Shown here: piece by piece, positions 47,740 to 58,884 of the stretch
How positions within the stretch are numbered: position 1 is the stretch's first letter
How the letters are laid out: every line of letters begins with the position of its first letter
Assembly (NCBI RefSeq): GCF_000699445.3
Contig: NC_067197.1
Location: forward strand, 3,416,152 to 3,480,151
From: Schistosoma haematobium
Taxonomy: Eukaryota; Platyhelminthes; Trematoda; Strigeidida; Schistosomatidae
DNA: 64,000 bases
Direction: 5' to 3'
Notes under the pieces: generated by a model
Seen by the model: the letters and a program-made list of their open reading frames with translations, nothing else
Database searches by the model: none
What the model was told of the DNA's origin: nothing
Translations under genes and position numbers: made by a program

Positions 47740-48310
47740 AGTTCGTTGATGGGTGGTTCAGTTTTAAGTGTTCCTTGTAGTATGTGGTTGCCAACACCTT
47801 GGTACGATACTTCTCCTTAAGGTACATGAAAAGAAAAGTGGATTAATACTGATCTATGTGATTTGGAAGTGTAATCACTGATTTCAAGGGACAACTGATT
47901 AAGACCGGTCATACATGAATTCGTAGTGAGTTCTTGATGTGTTATTTTCTTACTTTCAAGATCTTACTGTCAGCAGTGAAAATCTGTGGACGAAGTTACA
48001 TGTAGCAACTTCGGTACCGATCTTTCCTGACTCCATCTTTCCGTTGTGAGGAAGAAAAATCACTACTGATGTTTTTTTGTTTGAGGATACCTTAATTTCT
48101 CCACATTATAAAATACAACCAGCAGTACGACTTCTCCTTTGAGCCTTAAGTTGATGCTTTTAGTCTTACCATACTACAACCAAGCTGATAGGTAAGGTAG
48201 GGTGTAAACGAATAAATGTTCCAGCCAATATATCCCAACTGGATCACCACCATGTCAACGCAGCAGCTACAGGCATGTATATAGTTCAGTTGCTTGATAA
48301 AGTAAACATA
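47740..48310 (-). mobile_element. Decayed 5' region of the 10.1-12.4 kb non-LTR family
   Basis: Diverged but colinear with 11920-12410: GGATTAATACTGATCT..., then CAGCAGTACGACTTCTCC..TTGAG..TTGATGCTTTTAGTCTTACC and ATGTTCCAGCCAATAT. No open frame is left. Confidence 0.7.
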
Positions 48311-48529
48311 TAATAACAATATAAATCCAAATACGAAAATAGACCTAAAGATCCTGACTTTGATTCCTGTATTTGGTATTGGATGGGCGTTGATGAAGTT
48401 TGTTATGGAATCAAGCTATGAATGATCATATAATTCTAAATTTCGAAAAAAAACTTTCTTGATGTATGTCAATTGAAAAGGAAAGCAGTTCTAAGCACTT
48501 TAAAAGAATCGACTTGCTATTGTTTTACT

Positions 48530-48931
48530 TATATCTCCCCACTGTTATTTGGAACTGCAATTGATCAGTCAATTATTGGCATATGTGCATCTTGTGCGGA
48601 TTGCCTCGATATAGCCCTAAGTCACAAGCTTTTTAAGCAAAGATAGATAGTGACTAGCACTGTAATTCAGGATGCGCGTTTAATCCTATTTGGGACTCGT
48701 CAGTTGGATGTACCTGCAACTCAGAGTTGATGTTCACTCTGGGACTCGAAACCAGTACCGTTCGCTTCAAACGCTATCGCGTTATCCACTTAGTTACTAA
48801 GTCCTGACAGCCACCTTCTTGTGCAATGGGGTGAAGTTTAAATTCCCTTGGTGTTGTTTACTTATATCTTCCCATTGTTATTGAGGATTGCAATTGATCA
48901 GTCCCCTGTTTGCATATGTGCATCGTGTGCG
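48530..48931 (-). repeat. Sm-alpha-type SINE, more than one unit
   Basis: Minus strand: part of one unit (48833-48931), tRNA-like head (48720-48815, B box GGTTTCGAGTCCC), ribozyme (about 48660-48715) and 3' part. Ribozyme strands are CTGACGAG, which satisfies CUGANGA, and TTAAAC in place of GAAAC, so the invariant G12 is lost. Confidence 0.8.
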
Positions 48932-48995
48932 GACGAAACGGGCGTCTTGGATTCCACTGTTAGCCACTACCCATCTTTGCTTAAAAAAACTTTAA
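48932..48995 (+). repeat. Sm-alpha-type SINE ribozyme 3' half, inverted against the previous copy
   Basis: GGACGAAACGGGCGTCTTGGATTCCACTG followed by GCCACTACCCATCTTTGC. It keeps the GAAA strand and the cleavage GTC but has no CUGANGA strand. Confidence 0.75.
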
Positions 48996-49006
48996 AAGAA
49001 GGTTAA

Positions 49007-49206
<200 letters not shown>

Positions 49207-50006
49207 GTAAGTCTTTTTCTTCATCACTGTTTTCTTTCCTTTCGTACGGATTTTATGATGTTAAAGAGAATAAGTCAGTCAGTCGGCTATATCGTACGAC
49301 CAGGCACACATACGCCATACCTCATTAGCACAACAAGATGAACACGAATTAATTAAAAAGTTAATTCAGTGGTAGATTGTGCATAAGGAAATACAGGAAT
49401 AAAGAATTAGTTGGTAGACAGAAATATGTGAAGCGATTTTAATCTCATAGTTTAAAGGAAGACAAAATGTGTATACACCTATGCCAATGTGATCGATTCT
49501 GAGCCGAAGGGAATAAAATAAAATGAAACTATGATTTGATCTTTTTCAGGGTTACAAGTTAATGAACATTTAATTTAGCAATTTAAAAGTTTTCATAGAA
49601 TATTCAAAAGTAAAGAAGATTGGAATGAATAATTGTCCTCAATAATTTCACCATTCTACTCTACCATTCATAATTATTGTGGAATACAAAAGCCAAAATA
49701 GGAGATGTATTAATGAATTAAACAATATTGTAAGTTTTAAAAATAAGATGTTGTACGTTTGCATCTGTTACAACTTAATTACTTCGAATATGTATCATTT
49801 GTAAGTTATAAAAGGGTAGGAGAATTGGCTGTGAGGAGTCGAGTTATATTCAATATAATAAAATAATGATAACATTGTGTAGATATAATAAGAGAGATAT
49901 TGTCAAGGGGATTGTGATGAGAAATTCATGTGAACTGAGAAAAATGAATCTGTGAATTTGGAACGGGGCAGAGCAGATATAAATACAAAGAGAATTGGTA
50001 ACAAGC
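49207..50006 (+). other. CASK: CASK intron 3, left part
   Basis: AT-rich, no recognised feature up to the RTE fragment. Confidence 0.4.
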
Positions 50007-50015
50007 GTTTACAAT

Positions 50016-50302
50016 GTTTACTTACTTACTTACGCCTGTTACTCCCAATGGAGCATAGATCGCCGACCAGCATTCTCCAACTCACTCTGTCCTGGGCCTT
50101 CCTTTCTAGTTCTATCCAATTTTTGTTTGTTCTTTTCATGTCTGTCTGTCTCCGTTTCTCCACGTAATCTGTTCTTTGGTCTTCCTCTTTTCATTTGGCC
50201 TTGAGGATTTCTAGTGAGGGTTTGCCTTGTGGTGCAGTTGGATGCTTTCCTTAATGTATGTCCTATTTACTTCCAGCGCTTCTGATTTTTCCCTCCGCTG
50301 GG
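50016..50302 (-). mobile_element. RTE 3' fragment with target duplication
   Basis: Minus-strand RTE 3' end: CTTACTTACTTACGCC tail, then GTTACTCCCAATGGAGCATAG and C-terminal coding text back to about the GHTLRK region. Flanked by GTTTACAAT at 50007-50015 and 50303-50311, a 9-bp target duplication. A 5'-truncated insertion. Confidence 0.85.
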
Positions 50303-50689
50303 GTTTACAATATATAGGTTGAATATGTAGTGATCCAGTCGTGAATCAAGGTAAACATAGAGTTCGAACATTCTTCTTTTGGAAACATAAGTCAGGTCTT
50401 TTGCAGTTGCTCCCATGACTTCTGCTACGTAGATGAGTCATAATCTTGATCATTGGGGTAGATTTTTTGGGATAAAAAATCGTGAAGGCTTGATCTATTT
50501 TAATATGTCCAGTATCTATCGAGTGTGAAAGGATGGCGGTGTTAATAAATCTTGTGAAGCCTTTCTCTATTCATCACAGTAAGTGTTTACGAGCACAAGA
50601 GTAAATGTATTTGAGTACAGCTTATGTAACTATCTTCACTAGAGCAGTTGGGTTGGTAAACACATATGAGGGAGCCTATTATAGGTACT

Positions 50690-50885
50690 CTATCCTCAGT
50701 GGTCTAGAGGTTAAGGGTACGCGTGGGACCGAAGGTTCTTGATTCGAGTCCTGCGTACGGGATCGTGAATGCGCTCTGTTGAGGAGTTCCACGCTAGGAC
50801 GAAACGGCCGTTCAGTTCTTTCAGGTTATTACTGGTGGTCTCAAATTGATTGGTTCATGATTTCAATGGCTTGTTTCACTACTCC
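50690..50885 (+). repeat. Second-family hammerhead SINE
   Basis: Head CTCAGTGGTCTAGAGGTTAAG, B box-like TTGATTCGAGTCC, ribozyme about 50771-50818. The second strand GGACGAAACGGCCGTT is intact with a permitted GTT cleavage triplet. The first strand reads TTGAGGAG, a C3-to-U change that weakens the core C3-G8 pair. Confidence 0.78.
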
Positions 50886-51099
50886 ATTTACGGAAAAAAA
50901 CTGAAGTCATCTAAAGATACGTTCCTATTAATGCTTTTTCAACATCTATTTAATTGATATATTATCGGTTGTGTTATTGCTAATAAAATTAACTTTCCAA
51001 ACAAATTATTCAGCAATATGTTAAAAAGAAAAACAATTTTCATTAAAATGAGTACATTCTGCTACATTGAATTCTCTTCTCTTACTTAGAATCTTTTAT

Positions 51100-51250
51100 G
51101 TCCTAATATCAGTAGAATTTAGGACGCGTGTTTCGTTTAATTCAGAACTTGTAAGCTCAACATAAGTGTACTTCAGTGTTGATATTTACACTAAGATACG
51201 AAACTGGTACCTAAATCTTCAAGTGTTAATGTGTTATCTACTTAGCTACT
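51100..51250 (-). repeat. Sm-alpha-type SINE fragment
   Basis: AGGACGCGTGTTTCG corresponds to the complement of CGAAACACGCGTCCT, the second ribozyme strand and cleavage site. The first strand is unrecognisable. A degraded tRNA-like head follows. Confidence 0.6.
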
Positions 51251-52079
51251 ACGTCCAAATTGATACTAACTGGTTCAGTATTTATGACATTTTATGTTAT
51301 TATGAATTCGTTACTACAGGAGAAAATTGATATATCCACTAAGGTGTGCACTATTCCGAAAGAGACTGATCGAAATTCATTATTAAATATAAACAAAAAG
51401 AAGACGTGAATCACTATGAATAATACAATTTTCCTAAAATATTGATACGACCGGAAAAAGCTTCATTTCCATTGGGGTCTGTGTGGTCAGGATATAATTG
51501 TAGGAAAGCAGTTGTATGACTCATCTCTCTATCTAATCCGACTATCGACTAGTTAGCTTATATTCTCAATGGAACTGGCGACCTATTACCCAATTGACAC
51601 ACCAAGCAGTAAACAACAACCAAGGCTTTGATGCTTATTAGTCCTTGGGCTTCTTTTAACATAGTGCCTAGTCAGAAGAAGATGATAAAACAGAGATTAG
51701 TTCTATGTTGTATTCTGCTCAATAATGACTCGAAAGTTATAAGATGATATACCAAATAGTTTTAATCACACAGTAACACAATTAAAGAATTCTAATATGT
51801 ACATAACACAGTCATCAGTAATACAAAACTAGAGTAATGGAGAAATAATCGACGATAAATTAAGAACCATGAGACATTATAACTATTTATAAGTCAAACG
51901 AATGCTTTTAAATAGGAATATCTAAAAATACAACATAACAACTGTCTACTAATTACACAATGAAGATGTCAATAGTAATTATTCGTGTCATAGTCTCTCC
52001 AAAGTTGTAATTTCACACCCTTATCTCCATTATAACGTATGTGTATATATAGTAATTTTATAGTTGAATTCATGAGTCA

Positions 52080-52430
52080 ATGAAAGCTAGACCAGCATGG
52101 AAAATCTGGAAGCACTGGATGGTTGTTTCGTCCTAGCATGGGACGCCTCAGCAGTGCGCATCCACCATCTCATCTTGCGAGATTCGAACCCAGGTCCCAT
52201 CAATCTCGCGCACGAACGTTTAACCTCAAGACCATTGAGCCGGCCGGTATCTAACGTTGTTAATATCTAACTTCAGCCAATCCATGAAATTCAGCGACAC
52301 ATCCACCATTGTCTTCATTGAGTTACTATCACACAACAGACCCGGTCGAGATCCACTGGTCACTGCTTCTCACTAGAACTCCAGGAGACCGTCACTAGTG
52401 AGAATATGATGAATATAATTACAGAGAGCT
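52080..52430 (-). repeat. Second-family hammerhead SINE with upstream module
   Basis: Minus strand. Ribozyme 52112-52157 is the least damaged in the window: the GCACTG/CAGTGC closing stem, GTCC/GGAC stem II, GAAAC and cleavage ATC are all present, and the only core defect seen is A9 to C (CTGAGGC). The head (B box GGTTCGAATCTC) lies at 52170-52245. The upstream module 52257-52430 is shared with 61740-61900. Confidence 0.82.
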
Positions 52431-52622
52431 TTTGTGGATATTATAGTTTTTTAATAGTTGAATTCATGAGTCAATCGAAGCTGGACCGGTATGGATAAAC
52501 ACTTCTAAGGAGTCCTGTATTTGGACGAAACAGCTATCCAGTGTTTGCAGGTTTTCTATTCTGGTCTAGCCTAAACTAACTCATGAATTCAACTATTAAA
52601 AGTTACTATAATATTCACAAAA
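52431..52622 (+). repeat. Fold-back second-family SINE
   Basis: The left arm 52431-52486 (minus-strand tail and right flank of the SINE) is the inverted copy of the right arm 52563-52622. The ribozyme remnant between has CTAAGGAG (G5 to A) and GGACGAAACAGCTATCCAGTG. Confidence 0.78.
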
Positions 52623-52930
52623 ACCCTGATTATTTATGTAGTTTTAATTTAGAAAACGTTTATTTTAATTGTAAAAAAGAATTAGCTACAACTGAATTTC
52701 AGTTTAAGCAACACAATAAACTAGAATAATCAATAATATTTCAGTCATAGTTTATACATAAGAATAAAATTAAAACTGTCAGATATCACGGCGACTATAT
52801 ACCCATTAAATCAATCAACTTAGTTGACATTTTCTAAATTTATCTAATTTTTATAAACAGTATGTTTTTTTACATCTATATTAAATAAATTTTGTCCAGC
52901 AAGCAACAAAATAATTTCGCTTGGCATTGT
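52623..52930 (+). other. CASK: CASK intron 3, unassigned
   Basis: AT-rich, no recognised feature. Confidence 0.4.
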
Positions 52931-52934
52931 TTGT

Positions 52935-53150
52935 TTGAATCTTCCCATTGATGTTTTTGGACTGAAATTGATCAGTCTCTTATTGGCATATGTGCATTCT
53001 ATGCGTATTGCCTTGATATAGCTTTAATTTAAAAGCATTATATGCTAAGACGGATAATGGCTAGCATTGGAATCCTGGAGAAGTCCTAAATAGGAAAAAA
53101 CGCGTATCCTGTATTTCACTGCTAGCTACTATCTGTTTTTGTGTGAAACG
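52935..53150. repeat. Sm-alpha-type SINE, inverted halves
   Basis: 52935-53078 is the 3' part on the minus strand. 53079-53150 is the ribozyme second half plus 3' part on the plus strand (GTCCTAAATAGGAAAAAACGCGTATCC). The halves meet head to head at the ribozyme. GAAAC is degraded. Confidence 0.72.
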
Positions 53151-53250
53151 GAATAACGTTTATTTATAGATTTGTCAAGGAATTTATAATCTTGAGAATA
53201 TTTTTTATGACATTTGAGATAATTAATTTTTATAATCAAAAATGTGTTTT

Positions 53251-53465
53251 GTGGATATTATAGTAATTTGATGGTTGAACGGTTTAGAGGTTAAGCGCTC
53301 ACTTGCAAGACTGTGATATTTCTTGGGTTCGAATCTCGCGAGGCGGGATCGTGGATGCGCACTGCTGAGGAGTCTCATACTAGGGTTAAACGGCCGTTCA
53401 GTACTTCTAGATTTTCCATTGTGGTCTAGCTTCAATTGGCTCGTGAATTTCAACTATTAAAAAAA
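53251..53465 (+). repeat. Second-family hammerhead SINE
   Basis: Truncated head (GGTTTAGAGGTTAAGCGC, B box GGTTCGAATCTCG). Ribozyme 53359-53404 has an intact CTGAGGAG strand but TTAAAC in place of GAAAC. An inverted piece of the SINE tail (TTTGTGGATATTATAGTAATTT) precedes it. Confidence 0.78.
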
Positions 53466-53574
53466 TAATTACTTTTATAGAAAATATTTTAACAATATTT
53501 AGTTCTAGATAAACCTATATGATTAGTAGAAATGGATGTTATTAAAACAATCGACCATTTGACGTAAACGTTTC

Positions 53575-53850
53575 TTTCTGATCGATTGCAGTCCTAAATA
53601 ATAATGGGAAGATACAACTAAGCAACACCAAGTGAATTTAAACTTCGCCCTATAGCACATACTGGTGGCTATTAGGACTCAGTAGCTAAGTGGATAATGT
53701 GATAGGGTTTGAAGCGAACGGTACTGGGTTCGAGTCCCAGATTGAACATCAGCTCTGAGATGCAGGTACATCCAGCTGACGAGTGGTAAATAGGATGAAG
53801 TGACGCGCGTCCTGGATTACACTGCTATCCACTGTTCATCTTTGCTTATT
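53575..53850 (+). repeat. Sm-alpha-type SINE with hammerhead remnant
   Basis: Unit 3' part (53581-53640), head with A box (CTCAGTAGCTAAGTGGATAA) and a good B box (GGGTTCGAGTCCC), then ribozyme 53765-53830: closing stem ATCCAG...CTGGAT, CTGACGAG strand intact, stem II broken (GTGG vs GGAT) and GAAAC changed to GAAGTGAC. Predicted inactive. Confidence 0.82.
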
Positions 53851-53982
53851 AGGTTTTTTGTCTAATATTGCTTGTTTGGTATGAACATTAAACCAAATCG
53901 TAGATTATCAAACTGTATTAGGCACAAGGATTAATCATAGGAAATCTAATTGCTTTATAATTATGCTTTTCTTTTCTTAAAG

Positions 53983-54060
53983 TATGAAAGGTGCTGATTT
54001 GGCATTTGAAATTGTGAAACGTGCAACAGCTGGCTTTGTTTATAGTGAAGCAGTGGCAAG
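53983..54060 (+). CDS. CASK: CASK exon 4
   Basis: Acceptor CTTAAAG, donor GTTAGT. Encodes [26 protein letters not shown] plus AG, equivalent to the MDGADLCFEIVKR segment of CASK (kinase alphaD-alphaE). Phase checks on both sides. Confidence 0.96.
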
Positions 54061-54849
54061 GTTAGTATGTCATTTTGTACTTCAGTATGTTCTATACTAC
54101 TAAGGGGATTAGCCCTGATTATCATTTATCTAGTTACAAAGTTATTTAGTTGTATTATCATGAATTACTCTGGCTGTATTCTTTTCTTGATGTTTTGAAG
54201 TAAATATATCTGTAATCTGAATGTAGATATTTACGTGACATTTAACATATCTGTAATGAAGTAGTGAATGTTAAGTGTTTGGTAAAAGCTGTGAACCCAA
54301 GTATTGTATTATTTACTGCTTATCAAAAAGAAATATCAACAAAATCAATGCAAGTGATACGTCCGCCTAGCATACTAATATATATCAATCTGTGTCTCTG
54401 TTAGGACCTCTCCTATTAAGATAATTGTGTCTTGATTGACTTTCTATAGAATTGAAGTACCTAAACTTTTTAATCACTGAGTAGTAACTAACGTTGTATT
54501 ATTTCGCAATCGAATTTCCGTATAGCCGGTATAGACTTGATTCTAGGTAACGCAACATCATAGTGTACTTTGTGTGGCATCAGGTGGTTTTTGATGCAGT
54601 CTTAAGGAAAGCTCTTGCTCGTTTACAATCACTAGTCAAGTTCATCCTGTCTTAAGAGAACTGATATACCGCCTCATCAGCATTCTAACTAGTATCATGA
54701 TCAATAACAAGTAGATCTGCTTTCTAACTATAGGATTAAAAGTTTGAGTATGATTGTGTATGCTTTAAATCACTTACACTTGACAAATTATATTAACTGT
54801 ACTCTTTATAGCTGAAATGTTAAACATAGTCTTATCATCTTTTTGTGTT

Positions 54850-55160
54850 TGGGCATAATTGGCAGGAAAGCCTGCAGTTTGAAAGAACTGATAATTCCCG
54901 TGTGATTCGAGCCCAGGTCAACCAGTTTCCTAATCCATGATCTCACAACCAGTACATGGGGTCAGTCTCAGTCCTAGTGACTCAATGGTAATGCCTTTGA
55001 ATGTGAAGCTGATTGACCCAGGTTCCAATCCCACGTGTAAATCAGTTCCCTCGAGATTTCAGACACGTCTTGATAAAGGGTATCAACTTACTCGAAACCT
55101 AGATGTAGGCCTTCCTCCCGATTACATTCTACTACTTATTATTCTAATATTTATTTATTA
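54850..55160 (+). repeat. Third tRNA-like SINE candidate
   Basis: GTGACTCAATGGTAATGCC resembles a pol III A box and GGTTCCAATCCC a B box, about 40 bp apart. The unit ends in a TTATTATTC..ATTTATTTATTA tail. A possible second, poorer copy is at 58660-58790 (ACTCAATGATAACGTC, GGTTGCGAACCC). Confidence 0.5.
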
Positions 55161-55208
55161 AGGAAACATGTATCAAAAGTTCATTCCTCTTCTATTTATG
55201 TAATTTAG

Positions 55209-55387
55209 TCATTATCTACGACAAATTCTAGAAGCTATACATTATTGTCATGAGAATAATATTATTCATCGTGATTTAAAACCACATTGTGTTGTCTTAG
55301 CAAGTAAAGAGAATTCAGCACCTGTAAAACTTGGCGGTTTCGGTCTAGCCATACATCTAAATTTGGATACAAATCAAGTGAATGGAG
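55209..55387 (+). CDS. CASK: CASK exon 5: catalytic loop and GFG
   Basis: Acceptor TAATTTAG, donor GTATGA. Encodes [28 protein letters not shown], then [19 protein letters not shown]. As in known CASK proteins, the metal-binding DFG is GFG and the Asn after HRDLKP is Cys. This explains the unusual Mg2+-independent, weak kinase activity described for the family. It ends with QVNG plus one base. Confidence 0.97.
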
Positions 55388-55516
55388 GTATGATAATATT
55401 ATTTGTATTATCCTTTATAGTTTTAATACTCTTGTCATTTGTTTATATATTATATCATAAATACTTATTATAAATAGTTTTTTTATGGTAATACCTAGTT
55501 TGTCATTAAAATACTT

Positions 55517-55671
55517 TATCAGAAGGGGTTTTGTGGAGATTTCAAAGGAGTTCCATACTGTGAAGAAACGGCCGTCCAGTGCTTCCAGGTTTTCCATGGT
55601 GGCCTAGCTTCAATTGACTCATGATATCAACTGTTTAAATTACTACAATCTCCACAAAACCCCTTCTGATA
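55517..55671 (+). repeat. Fold-back second-family SINE with perfect 23-bp arms
   Basis: Arms 55517-55539 and 55649-55671 are exact inverted repeats (core GGGGTTTTGTGGAGA). Between them lies a SINE 3' half with ribozyme second strand AGAAACGGCCGTCCAGTGC and tail; the head and the first ribozyme strand are missing. Confidence 0.85.
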
Positions 55672-57131
55672 TCAATTAATTGTTAAGTTTTCCAATCATA
55701 ACAGGATGGAAGTCGATCGTTTTTATTATGAGAAGTCGGCTATATTCATATGGCATATATATGCGTCGACACAAGTTGCTACATGATTTAACTACATAGA
55801 GATGAAGTTAAAATATAAGTAATCAACCAAGGTTCCGAAATAACATTATCCTTGATAGTAAGAAAACTAAACATACAAAATATGGTTGAGATCAGTAAAT
55901 TTTCTCAAGTAATAAAAAGTATGAAGTAGTAATGAAAGTCAAGTTTTAGGGGAAGACAAAAAGTGAATTCATCTGCCTCACTTTAACTGGTTCTGGACTT
56001 TATCGTATGATGTCACCGAATACTCAGCACCGTCACCGCTGGTACCTCAAACATACAGGCTTCACGTGACAACACGTTTTAGGTTGACAGTTAATGACTT
56101 TATAGGCTCATCATAAGTTTTATTTTGATCTGCTCTAGCTTTCTTCGAATCTACTCATGTCAGCGTTACACGTTAATGTAGGCTGTGGTTGAATATGTGC
56201 GACACTTGTCCCGCTCATCTCATCAGTTGATTTGATATTTGTCTATACTATTCTGTTTTTAATTTCAACATTGGTCACTAACTCGTCCCACCTTTGGTGA
56301 ATAATGGTGAGAAAACATGTACAATCAAGTACATGTAACCTCACTTTCAAAAACCACAACTCTTAGTCATGAAGGAAGCTGTCTCAGATTTTTGCTCAGG
56401 TTAAATTTTTGTCAAAGTTTTGTCAATTGTTATGAGAATACGATCATCGGCACTTAATTAACACAACAATCAAGAGATGAGGGGTTTGCAAAACAGCAAC
56501 ACCTCAAATTTTACACAACACCAAATATGATAAGAACAAAACGGTTAGTCCTTTGCAAACAGTTCTTCACTGTCTCCATAAAAGATAATCATATAACACA
56601 AAATATATCTGTGAGTAGAGCTGAAAATTAATCTTGAAGAATAATATGAACGATGAACAATAAGGTTCACTAAAAGATAGTGTAGCCCATAAATAAGAAG
56701 AAACAGTTATCCAGAAAAATAATTATTAAATAGAGAGAACTGATGCTTTCTGCGGAGCTCGAACTCATATAACGGGATTTCTTTGTTATGGACATAAATG
56801 ATATACATCGAATGGTAGACTAAGATATTCGTAATAATAAGTTGTTGCTTTCAATCTTCAAAGGCATGAATAGAAGGCCAGGTGACCTGTATTAACCTTT
56901 GTGTCAATATAACGGGATGGCGAAGGTGGTCTTTTTGGTCCACTGGTTAGGTCGGTCACCTATTGAGGTTAGTTCAATTTTTAACTATGTCACCCTCCCC
57001 CACCAGAATCTACAATATTATTGCGTGACTGTTATAATTTTCTGTCATAATGCTTTGTATATTATGTTTGTCTTACTTATCCCTTTCATATTACTTCTCT
57101 GTTGTATATTAACAAAAATAAACTCATACAG
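55672..57131 (+). other. CASK: CASK intron between exon 5 and the candidate 57-nt exon
   Basis: AT-rich, no recognised repeat or coding region. Confidence 0.4.
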
Positions 57132-57188
57132 ATTCACCGATAACGGTTGATCAAGAAATTTTTGTTTCTCTACGTTCTGATCAGTGTG
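57132..57188 (+). CDS. CASK: Candidate CASK in-frame 57-nt exon
   Basis: Acceptor CATACAG (ends 57131) and strong donor GTAAGT (57189). The 57 nt are a multiple of three, start in phase 1 as exon 5 requires, have no stop, and encode about 19 residues (DSPITVDQEIFVSLRSDQC) before the conserved GRIGTPHY of the next exon. It would lengthen the activation segment between GFG and APE. Exon 5 also joins exon 6 in frame without it, so it may be an optional cassette exon. No family homologue is known to me, and the polypyrimidine tract is weak. Confidence 0.45.
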
Positions 57189-57214
57189 GTAAGTGAAAAT
57201 ATCCCCTTCCTATT

Positions 57215-57216
<2 letters not shown>

Positions 57217-57266
<50 letters not shown>
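57217..57266 (+). repeat. (ATT)n microsatellite
   Basis: Uninterrupted ATT trinucleotide run, about 16 units, 28 bp after the candidate 57-nt CASK exon. Confidence 0.95.
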
Positions 57267-57931
57267 GACAAAATGTAGGTAAAACTGATTATTTCTTGTT
57301 TGTATTACAAATTGTGATATCAGTTGAATGACTTATTACCTTTCAGGGTATATAAATAGTGAATTCATTTTATCATAGAGCATACAAAGCGCTAGGAATA
57401 TTTCGACAGTCTTCGTGATTGAAACATAAGATAATACTTTTATCCATATTGAATTGACCTCCTTTTATGCTCCATGTAATCATTATTGTTATGATTGAAT
57501 ATGTACGTAAGCGTTTTTGTATACTTGTGCTCTGAATTTCTATTCGTTCTTTCAACTGTTCCTGTGGTAAATTTAAATAGTAAGGTTATTATTCTTTATT
57601 GAGTATAATTACAATTATGGCCCAGTTGTTGAAGGCAATTAGTAATAAGTCACAAACTGGTACTTGTTAGCAAGGCGAAAATGCAGCAGCAGTTGACATA
57701 TTTTTCTTTTTGTTTATCCTTTGATAGAATATGTAGTATGTATATTAAAATTCATTCCTTCAAAGCACAACAGAGTTGTTCCTCAATATTTTATGTAACC
57801 TATACGATGAAAATACTTGTTAGGTAAAAACTGATTTCATTTATGACGAGTGTCGATAGAAAAGCAATGCCCAACTGAAACTTCTCATATCAAACATTGT
57901 AATGATGAACTCCTATTTTCTCATACTTTAG

Positions 57932-58107
57932 GTCGCATTGGAACTCCACATTATATGGCTCCTGAAATGATTCGTCATGAACCATATGGAAAAGCTGTAG
58001 ATGCATGGAGTTGCGGTGTTTTATTGTTTCTTCTACTTAGTGGTTCTTTACCGTTTTATGGAACACGAGATGTTTTATTTACACAAATAGTCTCTGGACG
58101 TTATCAC
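57932..58107 (+). CDS. CASK: CASK exon 6: activation segment and subdomain IX
   Basis: Acceptor TACTTTAG, donor GTATGC. Encodes [59 protein letters not shown], with APE, DxWxxGV and the CASK-style SG.LPFYGT. It ends in phase 0. Confidence 0.97.
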
Positions 58108-58160
58108 GTATGCTCCTGTGTTTTATTTTAAAATATGCAAATATTTCCATTTTATTGTTG

Positions 58161-58277
<117 letters not shown>

Positions 58278-58884
58278 ACAGAGCGCTGAACAACAGTTTT
58301 AGGTTACTGTATAGGCGCATCCAGTACTCTAAATGTGTTCAAACCTATGACGCACAGGTTTAACAGAAAGCACGATATTTTAAGGCCTTTGAATTACGTT
58401 ATAATGGTCCACAAACCTAACTTCATTTAGTTCATGATAGATCACGATTACTATGCAATGTCATTGATAGTGATTCCTTGATTCTCGAACCCAAAGTTTA
58501 CAGTCGTAAATGTTGATCCTGACATTTTGGTTACTTATTTTTATTCACTCGACTGGATTTAGTGTAAATAATTTAATATTTTAAACAATCGAATTCCCCC
58601 CCAAAAGCAATCGATTAAACCACTGAGCTTAGTTTTCTTTTTAGTTTCCATTTGTTAGCAATGAGTATCACCTATATAACTCAATGATAACGTCCCTAGA
58701 TATGACAGGCAAGTTGAAATGGTTGCGAACCCTACAACGAATTTGATTTTCCTCAAGTTTATAGATACCGATTAAGGTTAGCATTGCTTATCGTCTAGCT
58801 CACCAGTAGAGATTTGATAATAAAGTTAGGAAATATAAAACTAACGATAGTTTGCTAGTGAATTTTTCTCTATTTTTTTTATAG

